The notes under the pieces: generated by a model
The model's database searches: none
What the model was told of the DNA's origin: nothing
What the model saw: the letters and a program-made list of their open reading frames with translations, nothing else
Position numbers and translations under genes: made by a program
In this document: positions 15,757 to 26,048 of the stretch, piece after piece
Layout of the letters: every line of letters starts with the position of its first letter
Numbering within the stretch: position 1 is the first letter of the stretch
Source: Bacteroidales bacterium
GTDB taxonomy: Bacteria > Bacteroidota > Bacteroidia > Bacteroidales > Bacteroidaceae
Length of the DNA stretch: 36,567 nt
Assembly: GCA_004552155.1 (NCBI GenBank)
Contig: SFPF01000001.1
Coordinates: forward strand, 1 to 36,567
Direction: 5' to 3'

Positions 15757-15793
15757 GAGTAGACGGGTATACAAGTAAACAAATAGACGAGTA
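15757..15793. repeat. Octamer repeat between ampG and the fusion gene
   Basis: AGTAGACGGGTATACAAGTAAACAAATAGACGAGTAA is about four and a half copies of the octamer family in the left-facing orientation, directly before the stop of the fusion gene on the minus strand. Confidence 0.65.
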
Positions 15794-15795
15794 AT

Positions 15796-18700
15796 CTACT
15801 GATACAGTGCCTGCAGGTCGGAGCCTACGTAGTAGTGTTGCAGTATGTCTTTATAGCCGATGCCTTTGTCGGCCATCACGGCCGCGCCGATTTGGCACAG
15901 GCCTACGCCGTGCCCCCACCCTGCCCCGTGGAGCGTGAAGGCGGCGGGGACGGCATCTGCGGGTGCGCCTTCGGCAAACGAGCGGCGCACGACGAAGGCG
16001 GAACTGTACAGGCATTTCTCGCCCAGGGCGCGGCGGATTTCCAACTCTTTGCCGAGCGAGAGGCTGCACTTGCTGCCCACAATGCGCAGCAGGGAGATGC
16101 GGCCGCTTGCGCCGCGCTGCAAAGGCTGAAGGTCGATGATGTCGCCAAAATCGAGGTCGAGCCGCTCGCGCAAACGTGCCGCCAGTTCGGCTTGCGGCAA
16201 CACGGTCTGCCAACGGTAGAAGTCGGGCGTGGAGGTGAGGTCGTAGTCGTTGAGCACCTCGGAGAGCAGAGCCTGCTCGGAGGTGTTGCAATAGGCCTCG
16301 GGGGCGGACATGATCCAACGCTCCGCTTCTGCCTCATCGGTGAGGTCGGGGACATTACCCTTGCCATCGCAGCGCACGGGCTGCAGATAGGAGATGTCCT
16401 CATCGTTCCAGCAGGTGCCGTAACGCTCGGTCACGCCGCCGCAACATTTCGAGAAACGGGCATCGCACACCTCGCCCTCGGAGAGCAGCACCTCGCCGCG
16501 CGTGGCACGCACCGCCTCGCGGCACATCTCGCTGGCCGCGCCGGCGGCAGGCAGTCCCTGATATCGCTGGCAATGGTCGTCGGCGCAGACGTCGAAGAGG
16601 GTGTGGTCCTCACGGTCGTACCAGCGCACGTACTGGTCGTCGCGGCGCACGAACGAGAAGAAACCGCCCGATGCCCCCTTGCCGGCGGCGGCGCGGCGGC
16701 GCAACATCTGACTGAACAGCCAGCTGCGCGAAATGACGGCGTGCGCCTTGAGCAGGGAGAGCGAAGAGGTGGATTTCATCTCGGAGGAAATGACGCTCGC
16801 GAGGTATTCCTCGGCGGGAATGTGGTTCACCACGACGAGTTTCTCCTCGTCCACGATGAGTTGCAGGCGGCCGGCGAAGGTTTGCCGCTGCTCCTGCTCC
16901 CAGTGGAAGTTCTTGCCGATGGTCACGCCCTCGAGCGTGAAGGTGGCATCGGGGCTATCGGGAATGAAAGAGAGTTCGCTGTAAATGTTGCCGTTCCAAA
17001 GTATGGCACCGTCGCGGCATTCCGCTTCCTGTTCGCCGGTCTGCAAAGCACCCTTGGCGTGGAACGCGCCGCTGAGGCGGAAGCGCACGCGCTCGGCCGA
17101 CATGATGCCCACGCTCACCTCGGGCTCTTCGTCGAAAGCCGATTGCGGGGCGGCCTCCTGGGCGGCGGCGCGGCGCGATGTGCCGGAGTGGGCGGCGCGG
17201 TGTATGCGGCGCACAGTCTGAGCCGTTTCACTTTCGGTGAGGGTTACCTCGCGGAGAATATTGACTGCCGTTTTGAGGGTCATTTTCTCAAAGTCTTCCT
17301 CGCGCGGCGTGATGAGCAGGCCGCCCATGTCCAGGGCACCGGGACTTACCAGCATATTGCTTGAACCGCTGGCGTAATAGCAGTCGGGGCGGTGCTTGCG
17401 GCGGGGGAATATCACCATCACCACGGCATCGGCATCGCCCGGGCCGCCCGCCTGCCGCCAGGCAAGGATATTCACGTCGGGCTCATCGCTGCCCTCCACG
17501 GCAGGCAGTGCGGCGAAGAGTTTGCGCAAGAGGAACTGGCCGCCGTCGTGCTGGCCGCCCATCAGCACAAAAGCAGGACAGGCATAGCCATGCAGCAGAT
17601 AGAGACCCGCTCCCGTGCCGGTATATCCGAGGTCTTCGAGTTCTGCCGTTTCCATGCCGTCGGTAGGATATATTTTCTCGAGGCGGTTCTCGTACATCTT
17701 CCAATCTTTCTCGATGGGCACCGCGCCGCGCAAGCCTGCCTGGAGATGCGCGTGGTCGGGGGCTGACGCGCCGCAGCGCGCGCCGTTGTAGAAAAACATG
17801 AAGTCGGGGATTTCCCAAGCCATCTTGTTGAGCCCGTCAATCATGTCCTCGAGCCTCTGCGGCGTGTGGCGGCGCAGGGGTATGGTGAGATGTCCGGGGA
17901 GAATGGGGAAGGGATTGACGAGCAGTTGGAAACGCCCCTCGAGCGGGTAACTGATTTGCTCTTTCGGGCGGTTGTTGTCGCAGAGAAAGCAAGGGCGTTC
18001 CTTCAGATGCCGCTTATCGACTTTTGCGGCGGTGGAACTCATGCGGCGCGGGTTAAACTGCACGGCAAGCGTATAGTCGTCGGCCTCGAAACGGCGCGTC
18101 TGGATATTTTGACGCAAATCGTCGAAGCGTTCCGCCACTTCGGGCCACGCCTGCATCTGACGGTCGAAAAAGGCATGCACGTCGTGGGACGTGGCTTCGG
18201 TGTTCCAAAGCGACACGAGGGCGCGGCGGGCACGCAACTCGATGGTGCGCAGGCTGTCTTTATAGATATTGTTGCGGTTCACCTTTTCCACAGAAAGGGC
18301 AGCGTCGGAATTGCCCTCCCAGCGGCGGCAGAGGTAAAGTTCGTCGTAGATGCGCCCGATGCGCCAACGGCGCGAAACGGCCAGCCCGAGGGCATAGTCT
18401 TCGCCGTAACTGGTATTGGGGAAACCGAGGCGGCGCAGAATGTCGGTGCGGAAGGCACGCGGCGCGCCCAAGCCGTTGATGCGCAGGGCATTGTTTCGCC
18501 CGTTGTCGGGCGTCCATTCTTTATGGTCGATCAAGCCCGGCGGCAGCGTTTCGAGGTCGAAGTTGACCATTCGGTAACTGCCAATCACCATAGCCGCCTT
18601 TTGCTTGCGGAAGGCCTCGACGATGCGGGCGAGCGTGTCCGTGCCGCTGTAAAGGTCGTCGCTGTCGAGTTGCACGGCGTAGCGTCCGCAGGCGGCGGAG

Positions 18701-19677
18701 CGCACGGCCAAGTCCCAGCAGCCGCCGATGCCCAAATCGGTGCGCTCGGGCACGAGATGCACGACGCGGGGATTGCTTTCGCTCAATTCTTTAAGAATAT
18801 CCGTTGTGCCGTCGGTGGAATGATTGTCCACCACGATGACATTGAACTCAAAGGCCGCCTCTTGGCTCAATGCGCTCTCCACCGCGTCGCGGACGGTACG
18901 GGCGCGGTTGCGGACGGGTATCACGACGGACGCTTCTGCGGGATATTCGGCGCGGTCGTGCGGGAGGTCGTCGAACTCATCGGGGGCAAGCCACGCGCCG
19001 ACGGCTTTGAGGTGGTGCGTGCATACGCGTTCCATTTCGAGTTGCACTTCCCGCTGCGCGGGATTTACGTAGTCGAATTGCTTTTCACCGCTGGCGCGGA
19101 GGTCGGTCTCCTGCTCCGTATAGAGGGGCTCGGAGATATGGAAAAGTTCTCCCTCCCTGCTCAAGAAGAGGCGCAGGGCATAGAAGGCGGCGAAGCGGAG
19201 GCGACGCGGGTGGTCGCTTTCGGGATATTTTTTCAACAGGTCTGTGCGCACGAGCCACAGGCTGCCGAAGTCGAAATCGTTGCGCAGGCTGCCTTCCTGA
19301 TAGTCTATGACGGGGTGTGCGCCCTGTCCGTCGCAGCGGTCGGAATATACCATCGCCGCGCCCGTATCTTCCGCCGCCTGAACGAAGCGTTCGATGCAGC
19401 GGTAGCCTAAATCGAGTTTTTGGGAAGAGAGGAAGAACAAGGCGTAACGGCTGCCGCACTTCGGGATAACGGTGCGCAGCAGGCGCGAGCCGGTGAGCGT
19501 GTCGCAGGGGAGCAACGCGATTTTTTCTGACAAAAGGCTGCTAAGCGTTTCGTCGGCCGCAGGGGCTATTATATATATATTGTGTAACGCCTCGTTGGCG
19601 GCCAAGACTTGCAGCCCGGCTTTGCCCATCTGCATGGCGGCAGGGGCGGAGAAAAAGAAATCTACTTGGTGGTGCAT
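15796..19677 (-). CDS. GT2 / HIT-like (DUF4922) / SpoIID fusion protein
   Basis: A 1293-residue protein with three recognisable parts. Residues about 248-460 are a family 2 glycosyltransferase: [24 protein letters not shown] at 282-292, the metal-binding LDSDD at 337-341, and GEDYALGLA. Residues about 480-830 match DUF4922, with HIT/GalT-like features: RPCFLC at 561-566, [15 protein letters not shown], and HAHLQAG at 642-648. Residues about 950-1293 are SpoIID/LytB, a lytic transglycosylase fold: [12 protein letters not shown] with candidate catalytic Glu966, [19 protein letters not shown] and YKDILQHYY. The first 240 residues look like a degenerate second glycosyltransferase. No signal peptide is visible, which conflicts with a periplasmic SpoIID role. 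It follows the unknown gene by 7 bases and precedes ampG. Confidence 0.85.
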   Translation of the reverse strand: MHHQVDFFFSAPAAMQMGKAGLQVLAANEALHNIYIIAPAADETLSSLLSEKIALLPCDTLTGSRLLRTVIPKCGSRYALFFLSSQKLDLGYRCIERFVQAAEDTGAAMVYSDRCDGQGAHPVIDYQEGSLRNDFDFGSLWLVRTDLLKKYPESDHPRRLRFAAFYALRLFLSREGELFHISEPLYTEQETDLRASGEKQFDYVNPAQREVQLEMERVCTHHLKAVGAWLAPDEFDDLPHDRAEYPAEASVVIPVRNRARTVRDAVESALSQEAAFEFNVIVVDNHSTDGTTDILKELSESNPRVVHLVPERTDLGIGGCWDLAVRSAACGRYAVQLDSDDLYSGTDTLARIVEAFRKQKAAMVIGSYRMVNFDLETLPPGLIDHKEWTPDNGRNNALRINGLGAPRAFRTDILRRLGFPNTSYGEDYALGLAVSRRWRIGRIYDELYLCRRWEGNSDAALSVEKVNRNNIYKDSLRTIELRARRALVSLWNTEATSHDVHAFFDRQMQAWPEVAERFDDLRQNIQTRRFEADDYTLAVQFNPRRMSSTAAKVDKRHLKERPCFLCDNNRPKEQISYPLEGRFQLLVNPFPILPGHLTIPLRRHTPQRLEDMIDGLNKMAWEIPDFMFFYNGARCGASAPDHAHLQAGLRGAVPIEKDWKMYENRLEKIYPTDGMETAELEDLGYTGTGAGLYLLHGYACPAFVLMGGQHDGGQFLLRKLFAALPAVEGSDEPDVNILAWRQAGGPGDADAVVMVIFPRRKHRPDCYYASGSSNMLVSPGALDMGGLLITPREEDFEKMTLKTAVNILREVTLTESETAQTVRRIHRAAHSGTSRRAAAQEAAPQSAFDEEPEVSVGIMSAERVRFRLSGAFHAKGALQTGEQEAECRDGAILWNGNIYSELSFIPDSPDATFTLEGVTIGKNFHWEQEQRQTFAGRLQLIVDEEKLVVVNHIPAEEYLASVISSEMKSTSSLSLLKAHAVISRSWLFSQMLRRRAAAGKGASGGFFSFVRRDDQYVRWYDREDHTLFDVCADDHCQRYQGLPAAGAASEMCREAVRATRGEVLLSEGEVCDARFSKCCGGVTERYGTCWNDEDISYLQPVRCDGKGNVPDLTDEAEAERWIMSAPEAYCNTSEQALLSEVLNDYDLTSTPDFYRWQTVLPQAELAARLRERLDLDFGDIIDLQPLQRGASGRISLLRIVGSKCSLSLGKELEIRRALGEKCLYSSAFVVRRSFAEGAPADAVPAAFTLHGAGWGHGVGLCQIGAAVMADKGIGYKDILQHYYVGSDLQALYQ

Positions 19678-19684
19678 AGCGTTA

Positions 19685-20380
19685 TCATTGCCGCAGGTAT
19701 TTCAGGAAATTGCCATACGACTCTTCAAGGTGCGAATATTGATAAGGTTCTATTTTCAGGGAAAAGGCGGCAGGGAGCGACTGTATGCCGAAATAGCCGG
19801 CGAGGATACCGGCGAGGTTGAACGACGCGCCGCCGCCGCGCTGCAAGAGGCGCAGGCAGACCTTGCGCACCAGCACGAGGTCGTCGGTCTGTTTCATAGT
19901 CTTGAAAAGAAGATAGTTGCAGGCATCGGTCGGCACTTTCAGCAAGGCGAGGGCACGCCCGGGCGCGGTTTTCTGTTCTTTACAGAAGAAGGCATCGAGC
20001 ACGCGCTCGGCATCTTCTGGCTGTTTGATGAGCGGCAGAAGGGCATCGAGGCACTTCGTGCGGTCGATGGGCGTGGCTTCCTCGGCGGCGAATTTCAGGA
20101 AAAGGGGATTGGCAGCATTCAGATGCCCTTTCGGCAACCGCGCTGCGGCGGCTTTGAGAAACGTGCCGAGATAGGCTTTCGGCGCACGCCGCACCATTTC
20201 TGAGAAAAACAGCCAAAACGCCTCCTCCTCCACGTCTATGAGCAGCCTCTCGCCCAAAAGCGCATCGGCACTGCGCCGCGCCGCATTGCTGAGGCGCTGC
20301 AAATATGCCAGAAGCCCCTCTGCGTTGCGCTCATTGAGGAAGGCCTGCATCTGCTTGGCGAGATAGGCGGAAGCAATCAT
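19685..20380 (-). CDS. Conserved protein of unknown function
   Basis: 231 residues from ATG 20380, which overlaps the rlmD stop as ATGA and has GGAAAGAAG just upstream; longer frames would run back into rlmD. The protein is rich in Leu and Ala helices ([25 protein letters not shown]) and reads as an all-alpha soluble protein. No signal peptide, membrane segment or known catalytic motif is visible. A moderately conserved patch is [10 protein letters not shown] ... [13 protein letters not shown]. The stop lies 7 bases before the fusion protein start, so the two are surely co-transcribed. No function is proposed. Confidence 0.75.
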   Translation of the reverse strand: MIASAYLAKQMQAFLNERNAEGLLAYLQRLSNAARRSADALLGERLLIDVEEEAFWLFFSEMVRRAPKAYLGTFLKAAAARLPKGHLNAANPLFLKFAAEEATPIDRTKCLDALLPLIKQPEDAERVLDAFFCKEQKTAPGRALALLKVPTDACNYLLFKTMKQTDDLVLVRKVCLRLLQRGGGASFNLAGILAGYFGIQSLPAAFSLKIEPYQYSHLEESYGNFLKYLRQ

Positions 20381-21779
20381 CTTCTTTCCAAACATACCAC
20401 GTTTTCCACGTGGTGGGTCTGCGGGAACATATCCACGGGCTGCACCTTCGTGACGCGATAGTCGGCATCGAGCAAGGCGAGGTCGCGGGCCTGCGTGGCG
20501 GGGTTGCACGAAACGTAGACGATGCGGCGCGGGGCGGCGAAGAGAATGGCGTTCACCACGTCGGCGTGCATTCCGGCGCGGGGCGGGTCGGTGATAATCA
20601 CGTCGGGCTTGCCGTGCCGCTCGATGAAGCCGGTGGTTCGCCGGCGTAGAAGAGGGTGTTATCCAAGCCGTTGAGCTCGGCGTTCACCTTCGCGTCTTCT
20701 ATGGCTTCGGGCACATATTCTATGCCCACCACCTGCCGCGCCTGCCGCGCCACGAAATTGGCAATGGTGCCCGTGCCGGTGTAAAGGTCGTAGACAAGTT
20801 CATCGCCGGTGAGGGCGGCAAAATTGCGCGCCACCTTATACAGTTCGTAGGCCTGCTCGGTATTTGTCTGGTAAAAACTCTTCGGCCCCACCTTGAAGCG
20901 CAGCCCTTCCATGGTTTCGTAGATAAAAGGCGTGCCGGCGTAGGTCTGGACATCGAGGTCGCCAATCGTATCGTTGCACTTCGTGTTGTTGACATACAGC
21001 AGCGAGGTCACTTCGGGGAATGTAGCGTGCAGATGCTCCAAGAGCGCCTTTGCCTGCGCCTCGTCGTCCGCGCCGCGCATGCAGAACTGCATGAGGAGCA
21101 TGATTTCGCCCGTGGCTGAGGTGCGGATCATCATGTTGCGCAGCAAGCCCGTCTGCTGGCGGAGGTCGAAAAACGTCAGCCCGTGGGCAAGGGCGTATGA
21201 TCTAATGCCGTTGCGCAGGCGGTTGTTTATATCGTCCATCAAATGACATTCTTCGATGTCGAGAATTTTATCGAATGCGCCGGGAATATGAAAGCCCACG
21301 GCGTCCATGCAATCGAACTGCACGCCCGAGGCCACCTGCTCCGAGGTGAGCCACTTTTTGTTGGAAAAACCGAATTCGAGTTTGTTGCGATAGCGGGCAA
21401 CGTGCTTGCTGCCGAGTATGGGCATCATTTCGGGCAACTCTATCTTGCCGATGCGCGTAAGGTTGTCCGCCACCTGTTTCTGCTTGAAACGCAACTGTTC
21501 CTCGTAGGGCAGGCATTGCCATTTGCAACCGCCGCACACGCCGAAGTGCTTGCAGAAGGGCTTGGCACGGAGTTCGGAGTATTTTTTTATGGCAATGGCT
21601 TCCGCCTCTGCGTAACTGTGTTTCTTGCGCTTGATTTGAAGATCCACCACATCGCCCGGCACGACGTAAGGCACGAAGATAACGAGGTTGTCCACCTTGG
21701 CAATGGCCTTGCCCTCGGCGGCAACGTCGGTGATGAGTATGTCGGTGAGTATGGGAAGGGGCTTTCTCTTTCTTGACAT
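20377..21779 (-). pseudogene. rlmD: 23S rRNA m5U methyltransferase RlmD, frame-broken
   Basis: SAM-dependent RumA/RlmD-type enzyme that makes 5-methyluridine in 23S rRNA (or tRNA). An N-terminal TRAM domain (about 12-65), iron-sulfur cysteines Cys76, Cys82, Cys85 and Cys89 in CKHFGVCGGCKWQC, and the SAM-binding LVYDLYTGTGTIANF are intact. After NTLFYAGE the frame fails near 20631-20643. The other frame resumes with GFIERHGKPDVIITDPPRAG and carries YVSCNPATQ with the catalytic Cys, ending [12 protein letters not shown]. About 7 residues are missing at the break, next to a short inverted repeat (GCCGG...CCGGC). It could be a real mutation or an assembly error. It lies 18 bases after mutY and overlaps the next gene by ATGA. 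Confidence 0.88.
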
Positions 21780-21797
21780 GGGAAAGTTTTTTTATTT

Positions 21798-22862
21798 CTA
21801 CTGTTTCTCTAATGCTTTTTGCAATATCTTTTCAACGAGGCGCGGCACGGGGAGTGCTTCCAGCGCATCGCGACTGTACGGGCTGCAACCGGCAATCTGC
21901 GTCTCGGTATTTTCGGGCAGGCGGGCTTCGTAGCAATCGGCCACGAGCCTGCGATGCGTGAGCCGGTGCGTGATGCCGGCAGCCACGGGGCGCAACGACG
22001 TGGCGGGCGGCAGCAACTCCGCGAGGCGTTGCTGCAAGGCCGTGAACGATAGCGGCGCGTCGCTTTCGATGAGCAACGGCTCGTAAAGCCCCTGCCATAT
22101 ATCGCCTTTCGGGCGGCGGCGCATAAAGACGCGCTCTGCCGTGCGGCACACAATATAATATAGGTAGCGGTCGGTCACCTTCGCGCCTTTTTCTTTGCGC
22201 GGCAGTTCCCCCACCCTGCCCTCTGCAAGCGCTGCGCAGCTGCCCGCAAGGGGACAGTCGGTGCAACGCGGGTTCTGCGGCGTGCATTGCGTGGCGCCGA
22301 AGTCCATAAGGGCTTGGTTGTAAAGCCCCGGCGCATCCTTGTCGAGCAAAGCGTGCGCGAGGGCGGCAAACTCTTTCTTGCCCGCCGTTGTATCTATGGG
22401 CGTGTCGATGCCGAAGTGGCGCGACAGCACGCGGTAGGCATTGCCGTCCACGGCGGCGCAAGGCAGGTTGTAGGCAAATGCACAAATGGCGGAGGCGGTG
22501 TAGTCGCCCACGCCAATCAGCCCGCGCACGTCTTCATAAGTTTGCGGGAAGCGTCCCTGCCATTGCTCCATGATTTGGCGGGCGGCGCGGTGCATGTTGC
22601 GGGCACGGCTGTAATAGCCCAGTCCCTGCCACAATTTCAGCACCTCTGCCTCATCGGCGGCGGCGAGCGCGGCCACGTCGGGGAAGCGCGTTACGAAACG
22701 CTCATAGTATGCCCATCCCTGCGCCACCTGCGTTTGCTGCAAGATAATTTCCGAAACCCAAATCTTATAAGGGTCGACAATGCCGCGCCAAGGCAGTTCG
22801 CGCTTGTTCGCGGCATACCAATGCTCTATCGCGTTTTGCCAAAAACGGGCTTCGGAGTGCAT
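21798..22862 (-). CDS. mutY: A/G-specific adenine glycosylase MutY
   Basis: Base-excision enzyme that removes adenine mispaired with 8-oxoguanine. 354 residues. The catalytic Glu38 is in VSEIILQQTQV, the helix-hairpin-helix is LIGVGDYTASAI at 115-126, and the catalytic Asp139 is in AAVDGNAYR. The iron-sulfur loop Cys193-x6-Cys200-x2-Cys203-x5-Cys209 is complete. The C-terminal NUDIX-like domain that reads 8-oxoG begins near DRYLYYIV and includes RRRPKGDIWQGLYE. It sits between manC (43-base gap) and rlmD in the minus-strand operon. Confidence 0.96.
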   Translation of the reverse strand: MHSEARFWQNAIEHWYAANKRELPWRGIVDPYKIWVSEIILQQTQVAQGWAYYERFVTRFPDVAALAAADEAEVLKLWQGLGYYSRARNMHRAARQIMEQWQGRFPQTYEDVRGLIGVGDYTASAICAFAYNLPCAAVDGNAYRVLSRHFGIDTPIDTTAGKKEFAALAHALLDKDAPGLYNQALMDFGATQCTPQNPRCTDCPLAGSCAALAEGRVGELPRKEKGAKVTDRYLYYIVCRTAERVFMRRRPKGDIWQGLYEPLLIESDAPLSFTALQQRLAELLPPATSLRPVAAGITHRLTHRRLVADCYEARLPENTETQIAGCSPYSRDALEALPVPRLVEKILQKALEKQ

Positions 22863-22905
22863 TTTAACGGTGAGGCGTAGGGAGGGAGAAAATTAGATAA
22901 ACGAT

Positions 22906-23961
22906 TTAATGAAAAAGTTTAATGCGCTGTTCTTCCGAAAGTTTGCAAATAAGCAAAGTTCCGTCTTTTTCGGCCACGACATATCCGTCCAAGCCTTGGA
23001 TAACCACTTTCTTCTCGCCAGTGGCATGGACGATGCAGTTGTAAGTTTCGTAGAGGTCGATGTCCGGGCCGATGCAAGCGTTGCCATAAGCGTCCTTCTG
23101 CACCTGTTCGCGCAGCGAGCCCCACGTGCCGAGGTCGCTCCAACCGAAACTGGCGGGATAGACGAAGATTTCCTCGGCGTGCTCCATAATGGCATAGTCC
23201 ACGGAGATATTCTCACATTCGGGGAAGAGTTTGTCAATCATTTCCTGTTCCTGCGGCGTGTCGTAGACGGGAAGCAAATCTTCGAAGATGCGCGACATGG
23301 CGGGCTGGTACACGCGGAAGGCGTTGACAATCGTGCTGACGTTCCAGATAAAGATGCCCGAGTTCCAGAAATAGCTGCTTTGCTTTAGATAAAGCTCCGC
23401 CGTCTCGCGGTTGGGCTTTTCCTTGAAGGCATCTACGCGGAACATATTGTTCTTGCGCGAAGAGGCAAAACTAAGGTCGGCCTTGATGTAGCCGTAACCC
23501 GTTTCGGGGCGCGTGGGCTTAATGCCGAGGGTCACGATAGCATCTGTTTCTGCGGCGTATTCGAGCGTTTGCTGAATGGCTTCTGCGAATTTCTTCTCAT
23601 CGGTCACCATATGGTCACTCGGCACCACGGCGATGTTTGCCTTGGGGTTGCGCTTCTTTATCTTCCAACTTACGTAGCAGATGCACGGAGCAGTGTTGCG
23701 GCGGCACGGTTCTGCGAGGATATTCTCAGCAGGCACGTCGGGCAGTTGCTCCTTCACGATGTCGCAGTAGTTGGCAGAGGTTACAATATAAATATTGTCA
23801 TTCGGTACGATGTCGCGAAAGCGGTCGGCGGTGAGTTGTAGGAGCGTGCGCCCCGTGCCGAGAATGTCGAGAAACTGCTTGGGCAGTTCCTCACTGCTCA
23901 CGGGCCAGAAGCGGCTGCCTACGCCGCCCGCCATAATTACGAGGTAGTAGTTCGAGTTCAT
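22906..23961 (-). CDS. manC: Mannose-1-phosphate guanylyltransferase
   Basis: Makes GDP-mannose from mannose 1-phosphate and GTP, a precursor of GDP-fucose and mannose-containing surface glycans; cytoplasmic. 351 residues, the single-domain form without the C-terminal isomerase domain of long ManC/AlgA proteins. Nucleotide-binding MAGGVGSRFWPVS at 10-22 with PKQF at 27-30, then EPCRRNTAPC, VVPSDHMV, GYGYIKAD, KEKPNRETA, FWNSGIF and SFGWSDLGTW are all present. The gene starts 17 bases after the DUF1573 stop and precedes mutY. Confidence 0.95.
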   Translation of the reverse strand: MNSNYYLVIMAGGVGSRFWPVSSEELPKQFLDILGTGRTLLQLTADRFRDIVPNDNIYIVTSANYCDIVKEQLPDVPAENILAEPCRRNTAPCICYVSWKIKKRNPKANIAVVPSDHMVTDEKKFAEAIQQTLEYAAETDAIVTLGIKPTRPETGYGYIKADLSFASSRKNNMFRVDAFKEKPNRETAELYLKQSSYFWNSGIFIWNVSTIVNAFRVYQPAMSRIFEDLLPVYDTPQEQEMIDKLFPECENISVDYAIMEHAEEIFVYPASFGWSDLGTWGSLREQVQKDAYGNACIGPDIDLYETYNCIVHATGEKKVVIQGLDGYVVAEKDGTLLICKLSEEQRIKLFH

Positions 23962-23978
23962 ATCAGGGGGAAGAAAAT

Positions 23979-24312
23979 TTATTGCTCAGAAACCATATCT
24001 CCCTCAACATAAATGCGCACCATCTGGTTGGAAGCGTTGGAGCGCACCGACGGTAATCTTTCCCTTCTCGCCCGGCTGGACGGGTTCTTTGGAAAACGTG
24101 GGCACGGTGCAGCCGCAGGAGGCAAAGGCCTGCTGGATGATAAGCGGCTGGTCGCCCGTATTGGTAAACACAAAGGAATAAGTCTGCGGGGCAGACTCCT
24201 TAAACTTTCCGAAGTCGTGGCTGGTCTTGTCAAACTTGATAACGGCCTGTGCCTGCGCCGTGAGCGGAAGAAGTGCCGCCATGCAGCACAAAACTAACAA
24301 AAGACGTTTCAT
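23979..24312 (-). pseudogene. DUF1573 secreted protein, frame-broken
   Basis: A small exported protein with one DUF1573 (immunoglobulin-like) domain, common in Bacteroidota and of unknown role. The signal peptide is MKRLLLVLCCMAALLPLTAQAQA. The domain core is clear: IKFDKTSHDFGKFKE, FTNTGDQPLIIQQAFASCGCT and PGEKGKITV. The frame is then lost near 24046-24052. Another frame continues with VRSNASNQMVRIYVEGDMV and ends at 23979, exactly how the family ends. About 17 residues that usually join the two are missing. It starts the minus-strand operon, divergent from ruvC. TACATTTG on the minus strand (24361-24368) is a likely -7 box. Confidence 0.85.
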
Positions 24313-24430
24313 AATAAAATCGCGTTTATTTATATTGTCTTATAAGCAAAGTTTGAAATGCAAATGTAAAACTAAATCTTGATATAAGAAAATTTTACAG
24401 AAAATAACAGCGGCGTATTGCCTTGTTTCG

Positions 24431-24438
24431 TAATTTTG
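24431..24438 (+). promoter_or_regulatory. Likely -7 box for ruvC
   Basis: TAATTTTG followed by C fits TAnnTTTG, 60 bases before the ruvC ATG. No clear TTG at -33. The 186-bp gap 24313-24498 carries this and the divergent DUF1573 promoter only. Confidence 0.5.
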
Positions 24439-24498
24439 CTGCGCAGAAAGTTATTGCTCCCCGCCCTTCCGCCGGACTCTGTGCGCCTCCCTCCGCCT

Positions 24499-25116
24499 AT
24501 GAAAACACCGCAAGCACCCCTCGACAAGGTAATCCTCGGCATCGACCCCGGCACCAACGTGCTGGGCTACGGCGTGCTGCACATTCAGGGCAAGCGCGTG
24601 GAGGTGAAAGCCATGGGTGTCATCGACCTGCGCCGCTGTAAGGACGTTTACCTCAAACTCGGGCGCATCTACGAGCAGGTCACCAAGCTTTTGCAGGAGT
24701 TCCTGCCCGACGAACTGTCCATCGAGGCCCCCTTCTTCGGCAAGAACGTGCAGAGCATGCTCAAACTCGGCCGTGCGCAGGGCGTGGCCATTGCAGCTGC
24801 CATCAGCCGCGACGTGCCCATCCACGAATACGCGCCGCTCAAAATCAAGCAGGCCATCACGGGCAACGGCGCGGCCTCTAAGGAGCAGGTGGCCGCCATG
24901 CTCGGCAAGGTGCTGCATCTCGACGCGGCAGAGAGCGTGCCCTTCCTCGATGCCACCGACGCCCTCGCCGCCGCCTATTGCCATTTCCTGCAAACCTCCC
25001 GCCCCCAGCCCGCCGCAGGCGCGTCGGCCCACTCGTGGGCGGCCTTCGCCCGCGCCAATGCCGGCCGCGTGAGCACGGGGCGAAGAGGCGCGAAGCCTAT
25101 TTCAGAAAATGAGTGA
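24499..25116 (+). CDS. ruvC: Holliday junction endonuclease RuvC
   Basis: Resolves Holliday junctions made by RecA and moved by RuvAB. 205 residues from ATG 24499; an upstream ATG at 24418 precedes the promoter box and was rejected. RNase H-like fold with acidic catalytic residues: Asp16 in GIDPGTN, Glu in LSIEAPFFGKNVQSMLKLG, and the paired Asp in LDATDALAAAYCH. It differs from E. coli RuvC by a low-complexity tail of about 30 residues rich in Ala, Pro and Arg. It is divergent from the DUF1573 operon. Confidence 0.93.
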   Translation: MKTPQAPLDKVILGIDPGTNVLGYGVLHIQGKRVEVKAMGVIDLRRCKDVYLKLGRIYEQVTKLLQEFLPDELSIEAPFFGKNVQSMLKLGRAQGVAIAAAISRDVPIHEYAPLKIKQAITGNGAASKEQVAAMLGKVLHLDAAESVPFLDATDALAAAYCHFLQTSRPQPAAGASAHSWAAFARANAGRVSTGRRGAKPISENE

Positions 25117-25148
25117 CTTGTCTCGTCTACTAAAAAAACAAAATACTT

Positions 25149-25537
25149 ATGATACGCACGCTTTTCTTCACAGCCCTACTCTTTTGTCCGCTGGCCTCTC
25201 CTGCCCAGGACGTCTACAAAATGGTGCTCGACAATGCCACGCGCATTGTCAACACCCCCACGAGCGGTTACACGCAAACGCAGATAGCACAATTCAAACG
25301 CACCGCACTGATTTACATCAAGTCGAAGGCATTTGAGCAGAGCGAAACGGTGTCGGCGCAGTTTCTCGACACGCAGGCCTACTATCTTTCCGCGCCAACC
25401 CGCTTTTCAACGACCCCGACACAGAGACCACGATGTCGTATATCAACGAAGGCGGCGAAATCACACCTTTCAGCATCGACACAGATTGGCAGAAAGCCTA
25501 CCTTGCGGCGCAGGAGCGGCTCAAAGAAGAGCGTTAG
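25149..25537 (+). pseudogene. Small secreted protein, frame-broken
   Basis: Signal peptide MIRTLFFTALLFCPLASPAQ, then DVYKMVLDNATRIVNTPTS, KRTALIYIKSKAFEQSE and LDTQAYYLS. At about 25388-25395 the frame changes. The second frame reads NPLFNDPDTETTMSYINEGG, then TPFSIDTDWQKAYLAAQERL, and stops at TAG 25535-25537, just before a good terminator. The two parts read as one conserved Bacteroidota protein with an internal deletion, estimated at about 30 residues from memory of the family. If the first frame were real it would run on through the terminator to 25748 with Arg/Ser-rich nonsense. The function is unknown; no catalytic motif is visible. It lies 32 bases after ruvC. Confidence 0.75.
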
Positions 25538-25555
25538 CAACATTTGCCCCATTAC

Positions 25556-25591
25556 AGCCAGGACGTATTCCGATACGCCCTGGCTTTTTTT
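25556..25591 (+). terminator. Rho-independent terminator
   Basis: AGCCAGG-A-CGTAT (25556-25568), loop TCCG, ATACG-C-CCTGGCT (25573-25585), then a run of T. A 12-bp stem with one mismatch, 19 bases after the TAG of the secreted-protein gene. Confidence 0.92.
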
Positions 25592-25713
25592 GTGCCCTGC
25601 GCCCGCCGGCTGCCATATTCCCGGCGGCTTGCCGCGTAGAGGGGCAAAGTATCAGCAAGATAATTTTTACTTTCTCGGCACTATTTTTTCTTTTCCCCTT
25701 AATATTTTTCACT

Positions 25714-25910
25714 ATCTGCGCAGATATTTTTTGTTACAAACTTTGTAACATGTATTACAAACTTTGTAATATGTGTTACAAACTTTCTAACATGCGTTAC
25801 AAACTTTGTAATAAAAAATATCTTATAGGAAAGGGAAAAATATCACGGAGAAAGGGAAAAGTATCAAGGAGAAGATAAAAAAAGAAAGGCAGAAAGTAAA
25901 AAATATCTGC
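25714..25910 (+). repeat. Palindrome-array element, copy 2
   Basis: Four 17-bp palindromes (GTTACAAACTTTGTAAC type) start at 25733, 25754, 25775 and 25796, again exactly 21 bp apart. Units 1 and 2 are perfect palindromes. They are followed by TAAAAAATATCTTATAGGA and a tandem of two phrases (TATCACGGAGAAAGGGAAAA and TATCAAGGAGAAG). The ends are inverted: ATCTGCGCAGATATTTTTT at the left and AAAAAATATCTGC at the right. The 602-bp gap 25538-26139 otherwise holds the terminator at 25556 and the promoter at 26049; no credible gene. Confidence 0.85.
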
Positions 25911-26048
25911 CCGGGAAAGACGGTTGCTTCAAGCAAAAACTTGCGAAAACGGCAACTATTTCCCCCGCCATTTGCAAATAATCTGAAAAAACAGGGTTTT
26001 CTGCCGTTAAAAGCGGGTATAAAGGCAGGATAGTCGGGGAAAAAAGCA

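Noticed and set aside
15835..19410. Two long open frames on the plus strand (15835-17364 and 17866-19410, over 500 residues each)
   Set aside because: They lie antisense to the GT2/HIT/SpoIID fusion. They are frames kept open by high GC, have no known domains and no promoter or start signals.
25537..25748. Continuation of the 25149 reading frame to 25748
   Set aside because: It passes through a strong terminator at 25556-25591 and into the palindrome array. The other frame gives a sensible protein end at 25537.
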